From Caenispirillum salinarum AK4 (GTDB lineage: Bacteria; Pseudomonadota; Alphaproteobacteria; Rhodospirillales; Rhodospirillaceae): a stretch of 64,000 bases of DNA. Below are positions 9,396-17,199 of the stretch, in pieces. Made by a program: the position numbers and the translations under genes. Every line of letters begins with the position of its first letter. Position 1 is the stretch's first letter. The stretch covers positions 1 to 64,000 of the forward strand of contig NZ_ANHY01000014.1 of NCBI RefSeq assembly GCF_000315795.1, read 5' to 3'. The notes beneath the pieces were generated by a model that did not search any database, had not been told where the DNA came from, and saw nothing but the letters and a program-made list of their open reading frames with translations.

Positions 9396-9408
9396 GGAAC
9401 GCCCTCCA

Positions 9409-9424
9409 GTAAAGGACTGTCACG
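9409..9424 (+). promoter_or_regulatory. Candidate response-regulator box (GTAAAG-N4-GTCACG)
   Basis: Two half-sites on the plus strand start 10 bases apart, followed by CCGACAAACTT about 15 bases downstream. The same CCGACAAACTT string follows the box before ccmF. It points toward the gene at 9587, although the distance (about 160 bases) is longer than at the other sites. Confidence 0.4.
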
Positions 9425-9586
9425 AAGTAGGGCCTTGCCCGACAAACTTACGGCACCCGCGCGTGGTCATATGAGCCTCGACCCCGCCGGAGGACGATGG
9501 GGCGCGCCCGGTGTCCCATGCCTTGATCTGCCCCGGACCGTCCTGGCGTCCTCCGTGCGGGGCGGCCAATCGGGGAGGAAAACCGA

Positions 9587-9871
9587 ATGATCGACCGCAT
9601 CACCACCTATGTCCGCACCAAGCCGCGCACGAGCGTCCTGATCGGGCTCGCGACTGTGGTCGGTGGCGCCTTCCTTGTGTGGGATGCCCAGCGCGGCGGG
9701 TCGTTCTACGTCTTCCTGCCGCTGGTCGCCTGCGTCGCCATGCACGGGCTCATGCACGGCGGGCACGGCAAACATGGACACGGCCACGGTCAGCAGGCGC
9801 CCGAGGACCCGGATACCGCGCCGGCGGCCCTTCCCGAGACGCCGGTTGACCGGCGGGATGGTGGGGCATGA
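9587..9871 (+). CDS. DUF2933-like His-rich small membrane protein
   Basis: The protein has 94 residues and two hydrophobic segments (about 18-34 and 40-55). A GGHGKHGHGHG metal-binding tail follows. This pattern of two short helices and a His-rich end matches the DUF2933 family often found in copper and mercury resistance islands. GGAGG lies upstream of the ATG. Its stop overlaps the ccmG start by 4 bases. The function is unknown; metal binding is inferred from the histidines. Confidence 0.75.
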   Translation: MIDRITTYVRTKPRTSVLIGLATVVGGAFLVWDAQRGGSFYVFLPLVACVAMHGLMHGGHGKHGHGHGQQAPEDPDTAPAALPETPVDRRDGGA

Positions 9872-10473
9872 CCGCCCGCGCCGCGCCGCATGGGGCGAAG
9901 CCGGTGGCGGCGCCGGGAGGGCGCCGTCGCTGGCTGTTCATCGCCCCGGCCGCCGTCTTCGGGCTGCTGGCGGTGGTCTTCGCCGTGGGGCTGACGCTGG
10001 ATCCCTCCAAGCTGCCGTCGGCCCTGATCGGCGACGAGGTGCCCGTCTTCGACCTGCCGGAAATTCCAGGCCGCCCGCCGGGGCTGTCGTCGGACGACCT
10101 GACCGGCGCGGTGTCCATCGTCAACGTCTTCGCCTCGTGGTGCACCGCCTGCAAGCAGGAGCATCCCTACTGGATGCAACTGAAGGCCTCCGGCGTCGTG
10201 CCGCTGCACGGCCTGAACTACAAGGACGAGGGCCAGGACGCGCTGGATTGGCTGAACAGCCTGGGCGATCCCTACGATCGCGTCGGCGCCGACCGTGACG
10301 GCCGTGTCGCCATCGACTTCGGCGTCTACGGCGTGCCGGAAACCTTCATCATCGGCGCCGACGGCCGCGTCGCCTACAAGCACGTCGGCCCCATCGACCC
10401 GCGCGCGCTCGACGAGGTCATCCTGCCGCTGGTGCGAAAGCTGCAAGAAGAGGCGGCAGTCGCGTCCCAATGA
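9868..10473 (+). CDS. ccmG: CcmG/DsbE-type thiol:disulfide oxidoreductase
   Basis: This 201-residue protein is anchored by one N-terminal helix (about 24-44) and has a periplasmic thioredoxin fold. The CcmG-type GVYGVPETFII loop with its cis-Pro is present. CcmG reduces apocytochrome c cysteines during haem attachment. The active site reads WCTAC, whereas CcmG normally has WCxPC, so the missing proline should shift the redox potential. It overlaps both neighbours by 4 bases. Other ccm genes lie 3 kb downstream. Confidence 0.88.
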   Translation: MTARAAPHGAKPVAAPGGRRRWLFIAPAAVFGLLAVVFAVGLTLDPSKLPSALIGDEVPVFDLPEIPGRPPGLSSDDLTGAVSIVNVFASWCTACKQEHPYWMQLKASGVVPLHGLNYKDEGQDALDWLNSLGDPYDRVGADRDGRVAIDFGVYGVPETFIIGADGRVAYKHVGPIDPRALDEVILPLVRKLQEEAAVASQ

Positions 10474-11288
10474 CCGCACGGGACGAGCGCCGCCGCCTGT
10501 TCACCCGCCTGCTCCTGGTGCTCGGCGGCGGGGCCGTCGGCGGGTTTGCCCTGCTTGCGGGGCGGCTATATCAGCTTCAGGTTCTGAACCATGACCGCTA
10601 TGCCCTGCTGTCGGACCGAAACCGCATCCGCGTTGAACCGCTGACGCCGCGCCGGGGCCGCCTGTTGGCCGCCGACGGTGCGGTGCTGGCGGACGGCCGT
10701 TCCCGCTTCGTGGCACGGCTGGACGACGACGATGCTGCCGATGCAGACCAGAGGCGCCGCATCGCAGCCCTTCTCGGGGGGAAGTTCGTTTCTCCGAGTG
10801 TCGCCGCCCTGGCCGTCGCGCTTCTCGCTGCTTGCGCGACACCGCCGGAAGAGGGCGCCGGCGCGCGTGGCGCCAGTGCCGGCGGTGCTGGAATGGTCGA
10901 CGCGAGCATCGGTAACAGCGGTGCGCCCGTGGCTGGTTCCGAGCAGGACTTCCGTCAGACCGCCGGGGACCGGGTGTTCTTCGCCACCGACACGGATGCG
11001 CTCTCAGCCGAAGCGCAGGCCACCCTGCGCCGTCAGGCGGCGTGGTTGACGCGATACCCCCAGGTCGACGTGCTGATCGAGGGCCACGCCGACGAGCGCG
11101 GAACGCGCGACTACAACCTGGCGCTCGGCGAGCGGCGTGCCACGTCGGTCAAGGGCCACCTGGTGGCGCTCGGCATCGCCTCCACGCGCATTCAGACCGT
11201 CTCCTACGGCAAGGAGCGGCCGACCTGCGTCGCGGGCACACCGGCGTGCTGGCAGGAGAACCGCCGCGCCGTGACGGTTCTTCGTTAG
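10470..11288 (+). CDS. In-frame fusion of PBP2 N-terminus to Pal-like OmpA lipoprotein
   Basis: The first ~103 of 272 residues match the start of penicillin-binding protein 2 (MrdA), with a membrane helix near 10-33 and then YQLQVLNHDRYALLSDRNRI. The frame then runs into KFVSPSVAALAVALLAAC, the signal peptide and lipobox of Pal, with the lipobox Cys at residue 122. A complete OmpA-like domain follows (FFATDTDALS, IEGHADERGTRDYNLALGERRA). The natural Pal start codon is missing and the transpeptidase domain of PBP2 is absent. It looks like a deletion or recombination fusion, possibly at the GGGGGG run near 10780. It overlaps ccmG by 4 bases. Confidence 0.85.
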   Translation: MTARDERRRLFTRLLLVLGGGAVGGFALLAGRLYQLQVLNHDRYALLSDRNRIRVEPLTPRRGRLLAADGAVLADGRSRFVARLDDDDAADADQRRRIAALLGGKFVSPSVAALAVALLAACATPPEEGAGARGASAGGAGMVDASIGNSGAPVAGSEQDFRQTAGDRVFFATDTDALSAEAQATLRRQAAWLTRYPQVDVLIEGHADERGTRDYNLALGERRATSVKGHLVALGIASTRIQTVSYGKERPTCVAGTPACWQENRRAVTVLR

Positions 11289-11357
11289 AAGACGGTTGAG
11301 AACGCACGGCCTCGAACCCGGCTCCCGCTGCCGCCGTTGCTGCCGCGGAGGTGACGC

Positions 11358-12329
11358 GTGTCGGATTTTTCCATCGTCCAATTCGTGATCGGGGTCGTGC
11401 TCGTCCTCGTCGTCAACGTCGACTTCATGTGGACCGCTGTGTCCATGGGTGGGGCCGGCCTGGTGGCGGAACGGGGTGCCCGCGCGGCGGGCGGGCTGTT
11501 CAGTCGCATGATGAAGGGGCGGCTCATCCACGCGGTTGGGCCGCTGGTGCTGACGATCCTGTTCATCTGGTGGGTCGGCGGGCTGTGGCTCGGCTGGACC
11601 CTTATTTTCAATGCCGAGCCGGGTGCCGTGGTGGCCTCGCAGTCGCGTGAGGCGGCGGACTTCTGGGAGGTCGGGTATTTCGCCGGCTTCTCGCTGTCGA
11701 CGCTGGGCGTCGGCGACTTCGTGGCGGCCAAGGACGGCTGGCGCCTCGTTGCCATCCTGACGGCGCTCAACGGCCTGTCGCTCATCACGCTGGGCATCAC
11801 CTATATCGTCTCCATCCTGCAAACCCTGGTGCAGCAGCACGCCCTGGCGCGCGAGATCCAGACCTACGGACGGACGGCCGAAGAGCTTGTGCTGTGGGGG
11901 TGGACGGGCAGCGATTTCTCGCGGCTGTCGCAGGCCCTGGGCAGTATGCCGCAGTCGCTGCTGTCCATGGAGGCCAAGGAGCACGCCTTCCCCATCGCCT
12001 GGGAATACTTGCCGGGCGACCGGTGCGCTGCCATCGGCTGCTCCGTGGCCCTGCTGGAGGATGCGCTGGCGCTGATCGCCTGCACGCGGGGCGGCGACAC
12101 GTTGCTGGCGACGGACCTTCGGCCCCTTGACCGGGCTCTGGACCAGTACATCCGCAACACCACCGCGCACCGCGTCGATGCGCCGCCACTGAAGGGGCTG
12201 GAGGCCATGGAGGCGGCGGGCATTCCGCTGAAGGAGGCCGCCTCGCGCGAGGCCGCCATCCGGGAACGGGCGGAGCGCCGTGACCTTGCCGTGGCATTTG
12301 CCCTGAACCGCCACCAATCGCCGCATTGA
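11358..12329 (+). CDS. Ion-channel-like membrane protein with TLGVGD pore motif
   Basis: The protein has 323 residues and starts with GTG behind GAGG. Hydrophobic helices lie near 8-30, 60-85 and 130-155. Between the second and third is FSLSTLGVGDF, which matches the pore helix and selectivity filter of two-helix potassium channels (canonical TVGYGD). The C-terminal ~170 residues are soluble and probably cytoplasmic. It is a candidate K+ or cation channel; selectivity is uncertain because the filter departs from the consensus. It is a single gene between the fusion gene and a DUF302 gene. Confidence 0.7.
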   Translation: MSDFSIVQFVIGVVLVLVVNVDFMWTAVSMGGAGLVAERGARAAGGLFSRMMKGRLIHAVGPLVLTILFIWWVGGLWLGWTLIFNAEPGAVVASQSREAADFWEVGYFAGFSLSTLGVGDFVAAKDGWRLVAILTALNGLSLITLGITYIVSILQTLVQQHALAREIQTYGRTAEELVLWGWTGSDFSRLSQALGSMPQSLLSMEAKEHAFPIAWEYLPGDRCAAIGCSVALLEDALALIACTRGGDTLLATDLRPLDRALDQYIRNTTAHRVDAPPLKGLEAMEAAGIPLKEAASREAAIRERAERRDLAVAFALNRHQSPH

Positions 12330-12406
12330 CCGGTCGCCCGAAGCGCAACGGGCCCTACATTATGGGCGTCTAATGTTCTTAGAGACCCCGAAACCGGAGC
12401 AATGCC

Positions 12407-12808
12407 ATGAGCTATACCTTCAGCACCACGCTCGACATGCCTTTTGACGCGGCCGTCTCCACGGTTACGGAGGCCCTGAAGCAGGAAGGCTTCGGCGTTC
12501 TGACCGAGATCGACGTCAAGGAGACCCTGAAAAAGAAGATCGACGCGGATTTCCGCCCCTACCGGATCCTCGGCGCCTGCAATCCGAAGATGGCGCATCA
12601 GGCCCTTCAGGCCGAACCGGAGATCGGCGTCATGCTGCCTTGCAACGTGGTCGTCCAGGAGGACGAGGGCGGCAGGACCCGTGTTTCCGCCGTCGATCCC
12701 GTCGCCTCCATGCAGGCGGTGGACAACCCCGCGCTGGGCGAGATCGCCGGGCAGGTGCGCGAGGCCCTGCGGCGGGTGGTCGAGGGGCTTGAGCGGACAC
12801 CGGCGTGA
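12407..12808 (+). CDS. DUF302 family protein
   Basis: This is a 133-residue cytoplasmic protein with no signal peptide. The pattern TVTEALKQEGFGVLTEIDVKETLKKK, then RILGACNPKMAHQAL, then GVMLPCNVVV and the VDP motif, is typical of DUF302. That is a small alpha/beta fold of unknown role, common beside metal, sulfur and redox genes. Two cysteines (GAC and LPC) sit where the family usually has them. It is preceded by a fair ribosome site. Confidence 0.88.
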   Translation: MSYTFSTTLDMPFDAAVSTVTEALKQEGFGVLTEIDVKETLKKKIDADFRPYRILGACNPKMAHQALQAEPEIGVMLPCNVVVQEDEGGRTRVSAVDPVASMQAVDNPALGEIAGQVREALRRVVEGLERTPA

Positions 12809-12900
12809 CGGTAACACGGCGCTGGCACCTGCCGACAAACTCCTGAAACGTCTTCGTGGTCTCCTGGCGGTATCGAACCCTCAAACCCCAGGAGGCCACC

Positions 12901-13095
12901 ATGTGGCACGACCCCGCCTTCGACGCCATGCACGGAAACTGGCACTGGTTCTTCGGCTGGCACACGCTGTTCCTGTTGCTCGTCGTGTTTCTCGCCGCCT
13001 ACGGGGCCTACAGCCTGGCGCGGGCGGCCGCCGAGCGCAGCACCGGCGATGACCGACGGCACAGGGACAAGGACAAGGACAAGAAGCCCCGATGA
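12901..13095 (+). CDS. Small His/Trp-rich single-helix membrane protein (64 aa)
   Basis: The start at 12901 has AGGAGG upstream. The N-terminus is rich in His, Trp and Phe (MWHDPAFDAMHGNWHWFFGW). One membrane helix (about 22-40) and a charged tail (DRRHRDKDKDKK) follow. Such mini-proteins accompany copper genes, but I cannot name a family. The stop overlaps the next start (ATGA). A weak CCGACAAAC element 67 bases upstream resembles the promoter element before ccmF. Confidence 0.6.
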   Translation: MWHDPAFDAMHGNWHWFFGWHTLFLLLVVFLAAYGAYSLARAAAERSTGDDRRHRDKDKDKKPR

Positions 13096-13328
13096 TGATC
13101 GAGCTGACATCGGAACTGACCTGCCCCCACTGCGGACACCGCGCGGTGGAGGAGATGCCGACGGACGCCTGCCAGTTCTTCTACGACTGCGAGGGCTGCG
13201 GCTGTCTTCTGCGGCCGAAGCCGGGCGACTGTTGCGTCTTCTGCTCTTACGGGGTCGGTGCCCTGTCCGCCGGTCCAGCAGGACAAATCCTGCCATTGAG
13301 GATGCCCCGCCGTGCGCCGCGGCGCTGA
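13092..13328 (+). CDS. GDCCVxC-domain small protein, apparently frameshifted near its 3' end
   Basis: The protein contains LTCPHCGH, an FFYDCEGCGC motif and the family signature GDCCVFCSYG. This matches the GDCCVxC (seleno)protein family found in metal-resistance clusters. After CSYG the expected continuation SVPCPPVQQDKSCH is encoded one base out of frame and would end at 13299. Removing one G from the GGGG run near 13251-13254 restores it, giving about 68 residues. As it stands the ORF reads into 14 unrelated residues and more. Either a real indel or a homopolymer error explains this. Confidence 0.75.
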   Translation: MMIELTSELTCPHCGHRAVEEMPTDACQFFYDCEGCGCLLRPKPGDCCVFCSYGVGALSAGPAGQILPLRMPRRAPRR

Positions 13329-13331
13329 TCC

Positions 13332-13347
13332 GTAACATCTTGTCACA
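13332..13347 (+). promoter_or_regulatory. Candidate response-regulator box before ccmF (GTAACA-N4-GTCACA)
   Basis: Two perfect half-sites, GTAACA and GTCACA, lie 10 bases apart. CCGACA, which could serve as a -35 element, starts 16 bases after the box and 67 bases before the ccmF start. The box and spacing are almost the same as at 1478-1493, which makes chance similarity less likely. Confidence 0.55.
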
Positions 13348-13430
13348 CATTCCCCGGGGGCGCCGACAAACTTCGGCAACGTTCGGTCGCTAGGGTCCAC
13401 TACAGGACCAACACCAAAGGACCGGATGCC

Positions 13431-15350
13431 ATGATTACGGAACTCGGCCACTTCGCGCTGGCGCTGGCCGCCATTCTGTCGGTGTTCCTTGCAATCGTGC
13501 CGCTGTCCGGTGTGGTGGCCCGCAGCGGCCGCCTTGTCGCCATGGCGCCGCCGGCGGGTGTCGGCGTGCTGATCCTGGTGGCGACAGCATTCGCCGCACT
13601 GGTGAACGCCTATGTGACGTCGGACTTCTCGGTCCTGAACGTCGCCGAGAACTCCCACACCGCCAAGCCGCTGTTCTACAAGATCTCCGGCGTCTGGGGG
13701 AATCACGAGGGTTCCATGCTGCTGTGGGCCCTGGTTCTGGCGGTCTTCACCGGCGCCGTCGCCCTGACCGGGCGCGACTTGCCGGCGCGCTTCAAGGCGA
13801 CGGTACTGGGCATCCAGGGCATGGTGTCGACGGGCTTCCTGTTCTTCATCCTGCTGACCTCGAACCCGTTCACGCGCCTCGGCCGGCCGCCGCTGGAGGG
13901 CAACGGGCTGAACCCGATCCTCCAGGACCCCGGCCTCGCGCTGCATCCGCCGTTCCTCTACCTCGGCTATGTCGGGTTCTCGGTCGCGTTCTCCTTCGCC
14001 CTGGCGGGTCTGGTCGAGCGGCGCATCGACCGCGACTGGGCCCGCTGGGTGCGTCCCTGGGTGCTTCTCGCCTGGGCCTTCCTGACGGTCGGCATCGCGC
14101 TCGGCTCCTGGTGGGCCTACTACGAGTTGGGCTGGGGCGGCTGGTGGTTCTGGGACCCGGTGGAGAACGCCTCCTTCATGCCGTGGCTGACGGGAACGGC
14201 GCTGCTGCACGCCGTCGTCATCCTCGCAAAACGGGATGCCCTGCGGTCGTGGACCGTGTTCCTGGCGATCGTCACCTTCAGCCTGAGCCTGCTGGGCACC
14301 TTCCTGGTGCGCTCCGGCGTGCTGACGAGCGTCCATGCCTTCGCCAGCAGCCCGTCACGGGGATTGTTCATCCTGGTGTTGCTGGCGCTGACCGTCGGCG
14401 GCTCGCTGCTGCTGTTCGGCCTGCGGGCACCGGGCCTGCGCACCGCCTCCGTCTTCGCCCCTGCCTCGCGGGAGGGCGGCGTCATCTTTGGCAACGCGCT
14501 CCTGGGCGCGGCCACCGGGACGGTGTTGGTAGGCACACTCTACCCGCTGTTCATCGATGTCCTGGGCCTGGGGAAAATCTCCGTCGGCGCGCCCTTCTTC
14601 AACATGGCGGTGCTGCCCATGCTGGGTGCGGTGGTCCTACTGATGGCGGTCGTCCCGCTGCTGGCGTGGAAACGCGGTGGCGGCAAGAGCCTCGCCCGCG
14701 ACTTGCGTCCGGCGGCTGCCATCACCGGCATCGCGGCGGCAAGTGGATGGGTGCTTGCTCCGGCCGGGGTGGGCGTCCTGGCCGCCATCGGCCTGGGCCT
14801 CGCCGGCTTCATCCTGGCCGCGACCCTGGCGCCGCTGGCCCGCCGCAAGCTGAAGTCGCTGACGGCCGGCGCCTGGGGCATGACGCTGGCGCACTCGGGC
14901 GTCGGCATCGTGGTCGCCGCCATCACCATCGCGTCGATCTGGCAGATCGAGACCGTCCGCGTCATGGCGCCGGGCGAGACGGTGTCCTTCGCCGGCCATG
15001 AGGTCACCATGACGGAGCTGAGCGACGTGAGTGGCCCCGACTATACGGCCATGCAGGGCGTCCTGACGGTAACGAAGGACGCTGCCGACCTCGGCGCCCT
15101 GCGGCCGGAAAAACGCACCTACGTCGCGCGCGGCCAGCCCACCACGGAAGCCGCCATCCGTTCGACCCTCGTCGGTGACCTCTATGCCGCCCTGGGTGAT
15201 GCCAGCGGCGAGGGGCGGGTGGTGCGCTTGTACTGGAAACCCTTCGTCAACGGCCTGTGGATCGGCTCGGCGCTCATGCTGCTGGGCGGCCTGATTGCGC
15301 TTGGCGACCGCCTGTCCAAGGCTCCCGGCCGCCCCCGGAGGACCGCATGA
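13431..15350 (+). CDS. ccmF: Cytochrome c haem lyase subunit CcmF
   Basis: This is a polytopic inner-membrane protein of 639 residues, the normal CcmF length. The haem-handling Trp-rich motif WGGWWFWDPVENASFMPWL is near residue 236. HEGSMLLWAL and multiple helices are also present. CcmF reduces and attaches haem to apocytochrome c together with CcmH and CcmI, whose genes follow with ATGA overlaps. ccmABCDE are not in the window, so this cluster either supplements a set elsewhere or is one half of a split operon. Confidence 0.96.
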   Translation: MITELGHFALALAAILSVFLAIVPLSGVVARSGRLVAMAPPAGVGVLILVATAFAALVNAYVTSDFSVLNVAENSHTAKPLFYKISGVWGNHEGSMLLWALVLAVFTGAVALTGRDLPARFKATVLGIQGMVSTGFLFFILLTSNPFTRLGRPPLEGNGLNPILQDPGLALHPPFLYLGYVGFSVAFSFALAGLVERRIDRDWARWVRPWVLLAWAFLTVGIALGSWWAYYELGWGGWWFWDPVENASFMPWLTGTALLHAVVILAKRDALRSWTVFLAIVTFSLSLLGTFLVRSGVLTSVHAFASSPSRGLFILVLLALTVGGSLLLFGLRAPGLRTASVFAPASREGGVIFGNALLGAATGTVLVGTLYPLFIDVLGLGKISVGAPFFNMAVLPMLGAVVLLMAVVPLLAWKRGGGKSLARDLRPAAAITGIAAASGWVLAPAGVGVLAAIGLGLAGFILAATLAPLARRKLKSLTAGAWGMTLAHSGVGIVVAAITIASIWQIETVRVMAPGETVSFAGHEVTMTELSDVSGPDYTAMQGVLTVTKDAADLGALRPEKRTYVARGQPTTEAAIRSTLVGDLYAALGDASGEGRVVRLYWKPFVNGLWIGSALMLLGGLIALGDRLSKAPGRPRRTA

Positions 15351-15775
15351 CACGTCCCACTCTGAAATCGGCGCTTCTGGCGCTCGCCCTGGCTGTGTCG
15401 GTTCCGGGTCCGGCCTGGGCGGTGCTGCCCGACGAGCGCCTGGAGAACCCGGTGCTTGAGACCCGCGCCCGCGACATCAGCAAGAACCTGCGCTGCCTGG
15501 TCTGCCAGAACCAGTCCATCGACGACAGCGAGGCCGACCTCGCCCGCGACCTGCGCATCATCGTGCGCGAGCGCCTGGTGGCGGGGGATTCGGATGACGA
15601 GGTGATTGCTTTCGTCGTCGACCGCTACGGCGATTACGTCCTGCTGACCCCGCCCGTGAAGGGCTCGACCATCCTGCTGTGGGCCGCGCCCATCCTGCTG
15701 GCGGGCGCCGCCGGCGCCGGAGCCTGGGTCGCCGTGCGGTCGGCCGGGCGCAAGACCGAGGAGACCCCGTCATGA
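15347..15775 (+). CDS. ccmH: Cytochrome c maturation protein CcmH (thioredoxin-like subunit)
   Basis: The protein has 142 residues: a signal peptide (1-22, ending AWA), a three-helix domain with the redox motif LRCLVCQNQSI, and a C-terminal membrane anchor near 105-128. CcmH helps present the apocytochrome CxxCH cysteines to CcmF. The start is placed at 15347 because it overlaps the ccmF stop (ATGA) and begins the signal peptide. Confidence 0.95.
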   Translation: MTRPTLKSALLALALAVSVPGPAWAVLPDERLENPVLETRARDISKNLRCLVCQNQSIDDSEADLARDLRIIVRERLVAGDSDDEVIAFVVDRYGDYVLLTPPVKGSTILLWAAPILLAGAAGAGAWVAVRSAGRKTEETPS

Positions 15776-16440
15776 TCCCGTTCTGGCTTCTGGCGGGGCT
15801 TCTCGCCGTCTTCGTCCTGGGCATGATCCTGCTGCCGTTGCGGCATGGACCCTTTGACCGGGCGGCCATCGCCGGTGTCATCGCGGCCGTCGCAGTGCCG
15901 GTGGTTGCCATTGTCCTCTATGCCGGCATGGGCCAGCCCGGCCGCCCCGACTTGCCGCTCTCCGCCCGAGGACCGGAGCTTGAGCAGGCCCGGCAGGTGG
16001 CTAAAGTGCGGGCCGCCGTGGACAAGCTGGCCGCCGTCGCGGCGCAGAAACAAACCGATCCACGAGCCTGGAGCATGGTCGCCGACGGCTACTGGCGCCT
16101 CGGGGCCTATGCCGAGGCGGCAGAGGCCTTCGGCAAGGCCCATGACCTGTCGCCGGATGATCCCACCATGGCGCTCGCTCATGCCGAGGCGCTGGTGCGA
16201 TCGGAGGACGGCCTTGTCACGCCGCCCGCCGCGCGCCTGTTCAAGAGCGTGCTTGCCGCCGATCCAGCCAACCCGAGGGCTCGGCTGTTCGACGGCTTGA
16301 CGCACGCCCAGGCGGGCCACGCCGACGAGGCGCTGTCGGTGTGGGAGGCGCTGGCCGAGGAAACCGCCGAAGACGTGCCGTGGCGGGCGGCGCTGCTCGA
16401 CAACATCGCCCGCCTGCGGGCCGGGAAGGAGGCGGGGTGA
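15772..16440 (+). CDS. ccmI: CcmI/CycH apocytochrome c chaperone (TPR protein)
   Basis: This 222-residue protein has two N-terminal membrane helices (about 2-22 and 33-53) separated by LRHGPF. TPR repeats follow in the periplasm (DPRAWSMVADGYWRLGAYAEAAEAFGKA and the next unit). CcmI delivers apocytochrome c to CcmFH. The start overlaps the ccmH stop. It is shorter than many CcmI proteins, lacking a long C-terminal extension, which is common in alphaproteobacteria. Confidence 0.88.
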   Translation: MIPFWLLAGLLAVFVLGMILLPLRHGPFDRAAIAGVIAAVAVPVVAIVLYAGMGQPGRPDLPLSARGPELEQARQVAKVRAAVDKLAAVAAQKQTDPRAWSMVADGYWRLGAYAEAAEAFGKAHDLSPDDPTMALAHAEALVRSEDGLVTPPAARLFKSVLAADPANPRARLFDGLTHAQAGHADEALSVWEALAEETAEDVPWRAALLDNIARLRAGKEAG

Positions 16441-17183
16441 TGGAGCCGGCCAGCATCGGCCTTGGCGTCGTCTTTGTCGCCGGCGTCGTGTCTTTCCTGT
16501 CGCCCTGCGTGCTGCCGCTGGTGCCGGGTTACGTCTCCATGATGGCCGGACGCTCGGCAACGGCGGCGGATCCCGACGGAGGCGCTACCGCCGGGCGGCT
16601 GGCGATGCTGGGGTACGGGCTGGCCTTCGTCGCGGGCTTTTCCATCGTCTTCATCGCGCTCGGCGCCAGCGCGACGGCGCTCGGCCAGCTTCTGCGCGCC
16701 TACCGGTTCGAGGCGAACCTCCTCGCGGGCGGACTGGTGGCCCTGTTCGGCCTGCACATGGCGGGGCTCCTGCGCCTCGGCTGGTTGATGCGGGAGTGGC
16801 GGGTGCCCGCGATGCCCTCCGGTGGCGGCCCGACCGGGGCGGGGCTCATGGGCATGGCCTTCGGCTTCGGCTGGACGCCCTGCATCGGCCCCATCCTCGG
16901 CAGCATCCTGGCCGCCGGGGCCGTCGCCGCCGACGTGAAGACCGGCGTCACGCTGTTGTCCGTCTACGCGCTTGGCCTCGCCATACCCTTCCTGCTCGTC
17001 GCCGTGTTCACCGACGCCCTGGTGGCGCGCCTGCGCCGGCTGCGGAAGGCGGGGGCGCTGCTGCACCGCACGGCGGGTGTCATCCTCATCCTCGCCGGGA
17101 TCGGCATGATGACCGGCACCATCAACCGCCTGGGCACATGGCTTCTCATCACCTTCCCCGGCCTCGGCGACCTTGTTATCTGA
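16440..17183 (+). CDS. ccdA: CcdA-type thiol electron transporter
   Basis: The protein has 247 residues and six predicted helices. The paired membrane cysteines are in FLSPCVLPLVPGY (near 22) and GWTPCIGPILG (near 145), both with the family prolines. CcdA moves reducing power from cytoplasmic thioredoxin to periplasmic CcmG. Its start overlaps the ccmI stop by one base, so it belongs to the ccm operon. A larger relative, ScsB, is encoded at 26823. Confidence 0.92.
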   Translation: MEPASIGLGVVFVAGVVSFLSPCVLPLVPGYVSMMAGRSATAADPDGGATAGRLAMLGYGLAFVAGFSIVFIALGASATALGQLLRAYRFEANLLAGGLVALFGLHMAGLLRLGWLMREWRVPAMPSGGGPTGAGLMGMAFGFGWTPCIGPILGSILAAGAVAADVKTGVTLLSVYALGLAIPFLLVAVFTDALVARLRRLRKAGALLHRTAGVILILAGIGMMTGTINRLGTWLLITFPGLGDLVI

Positions 17184-17199
17184 CAATCGGAGACCCTCC

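Noticed and set aside
12834-12849. A sixth regulator box before the gene at 12901
   Set aside because: GACAAA is followed at 10 bases only by TGAAAC, a poor half-site. The CCGACAAAC string is shared, but not the full direct repeat.
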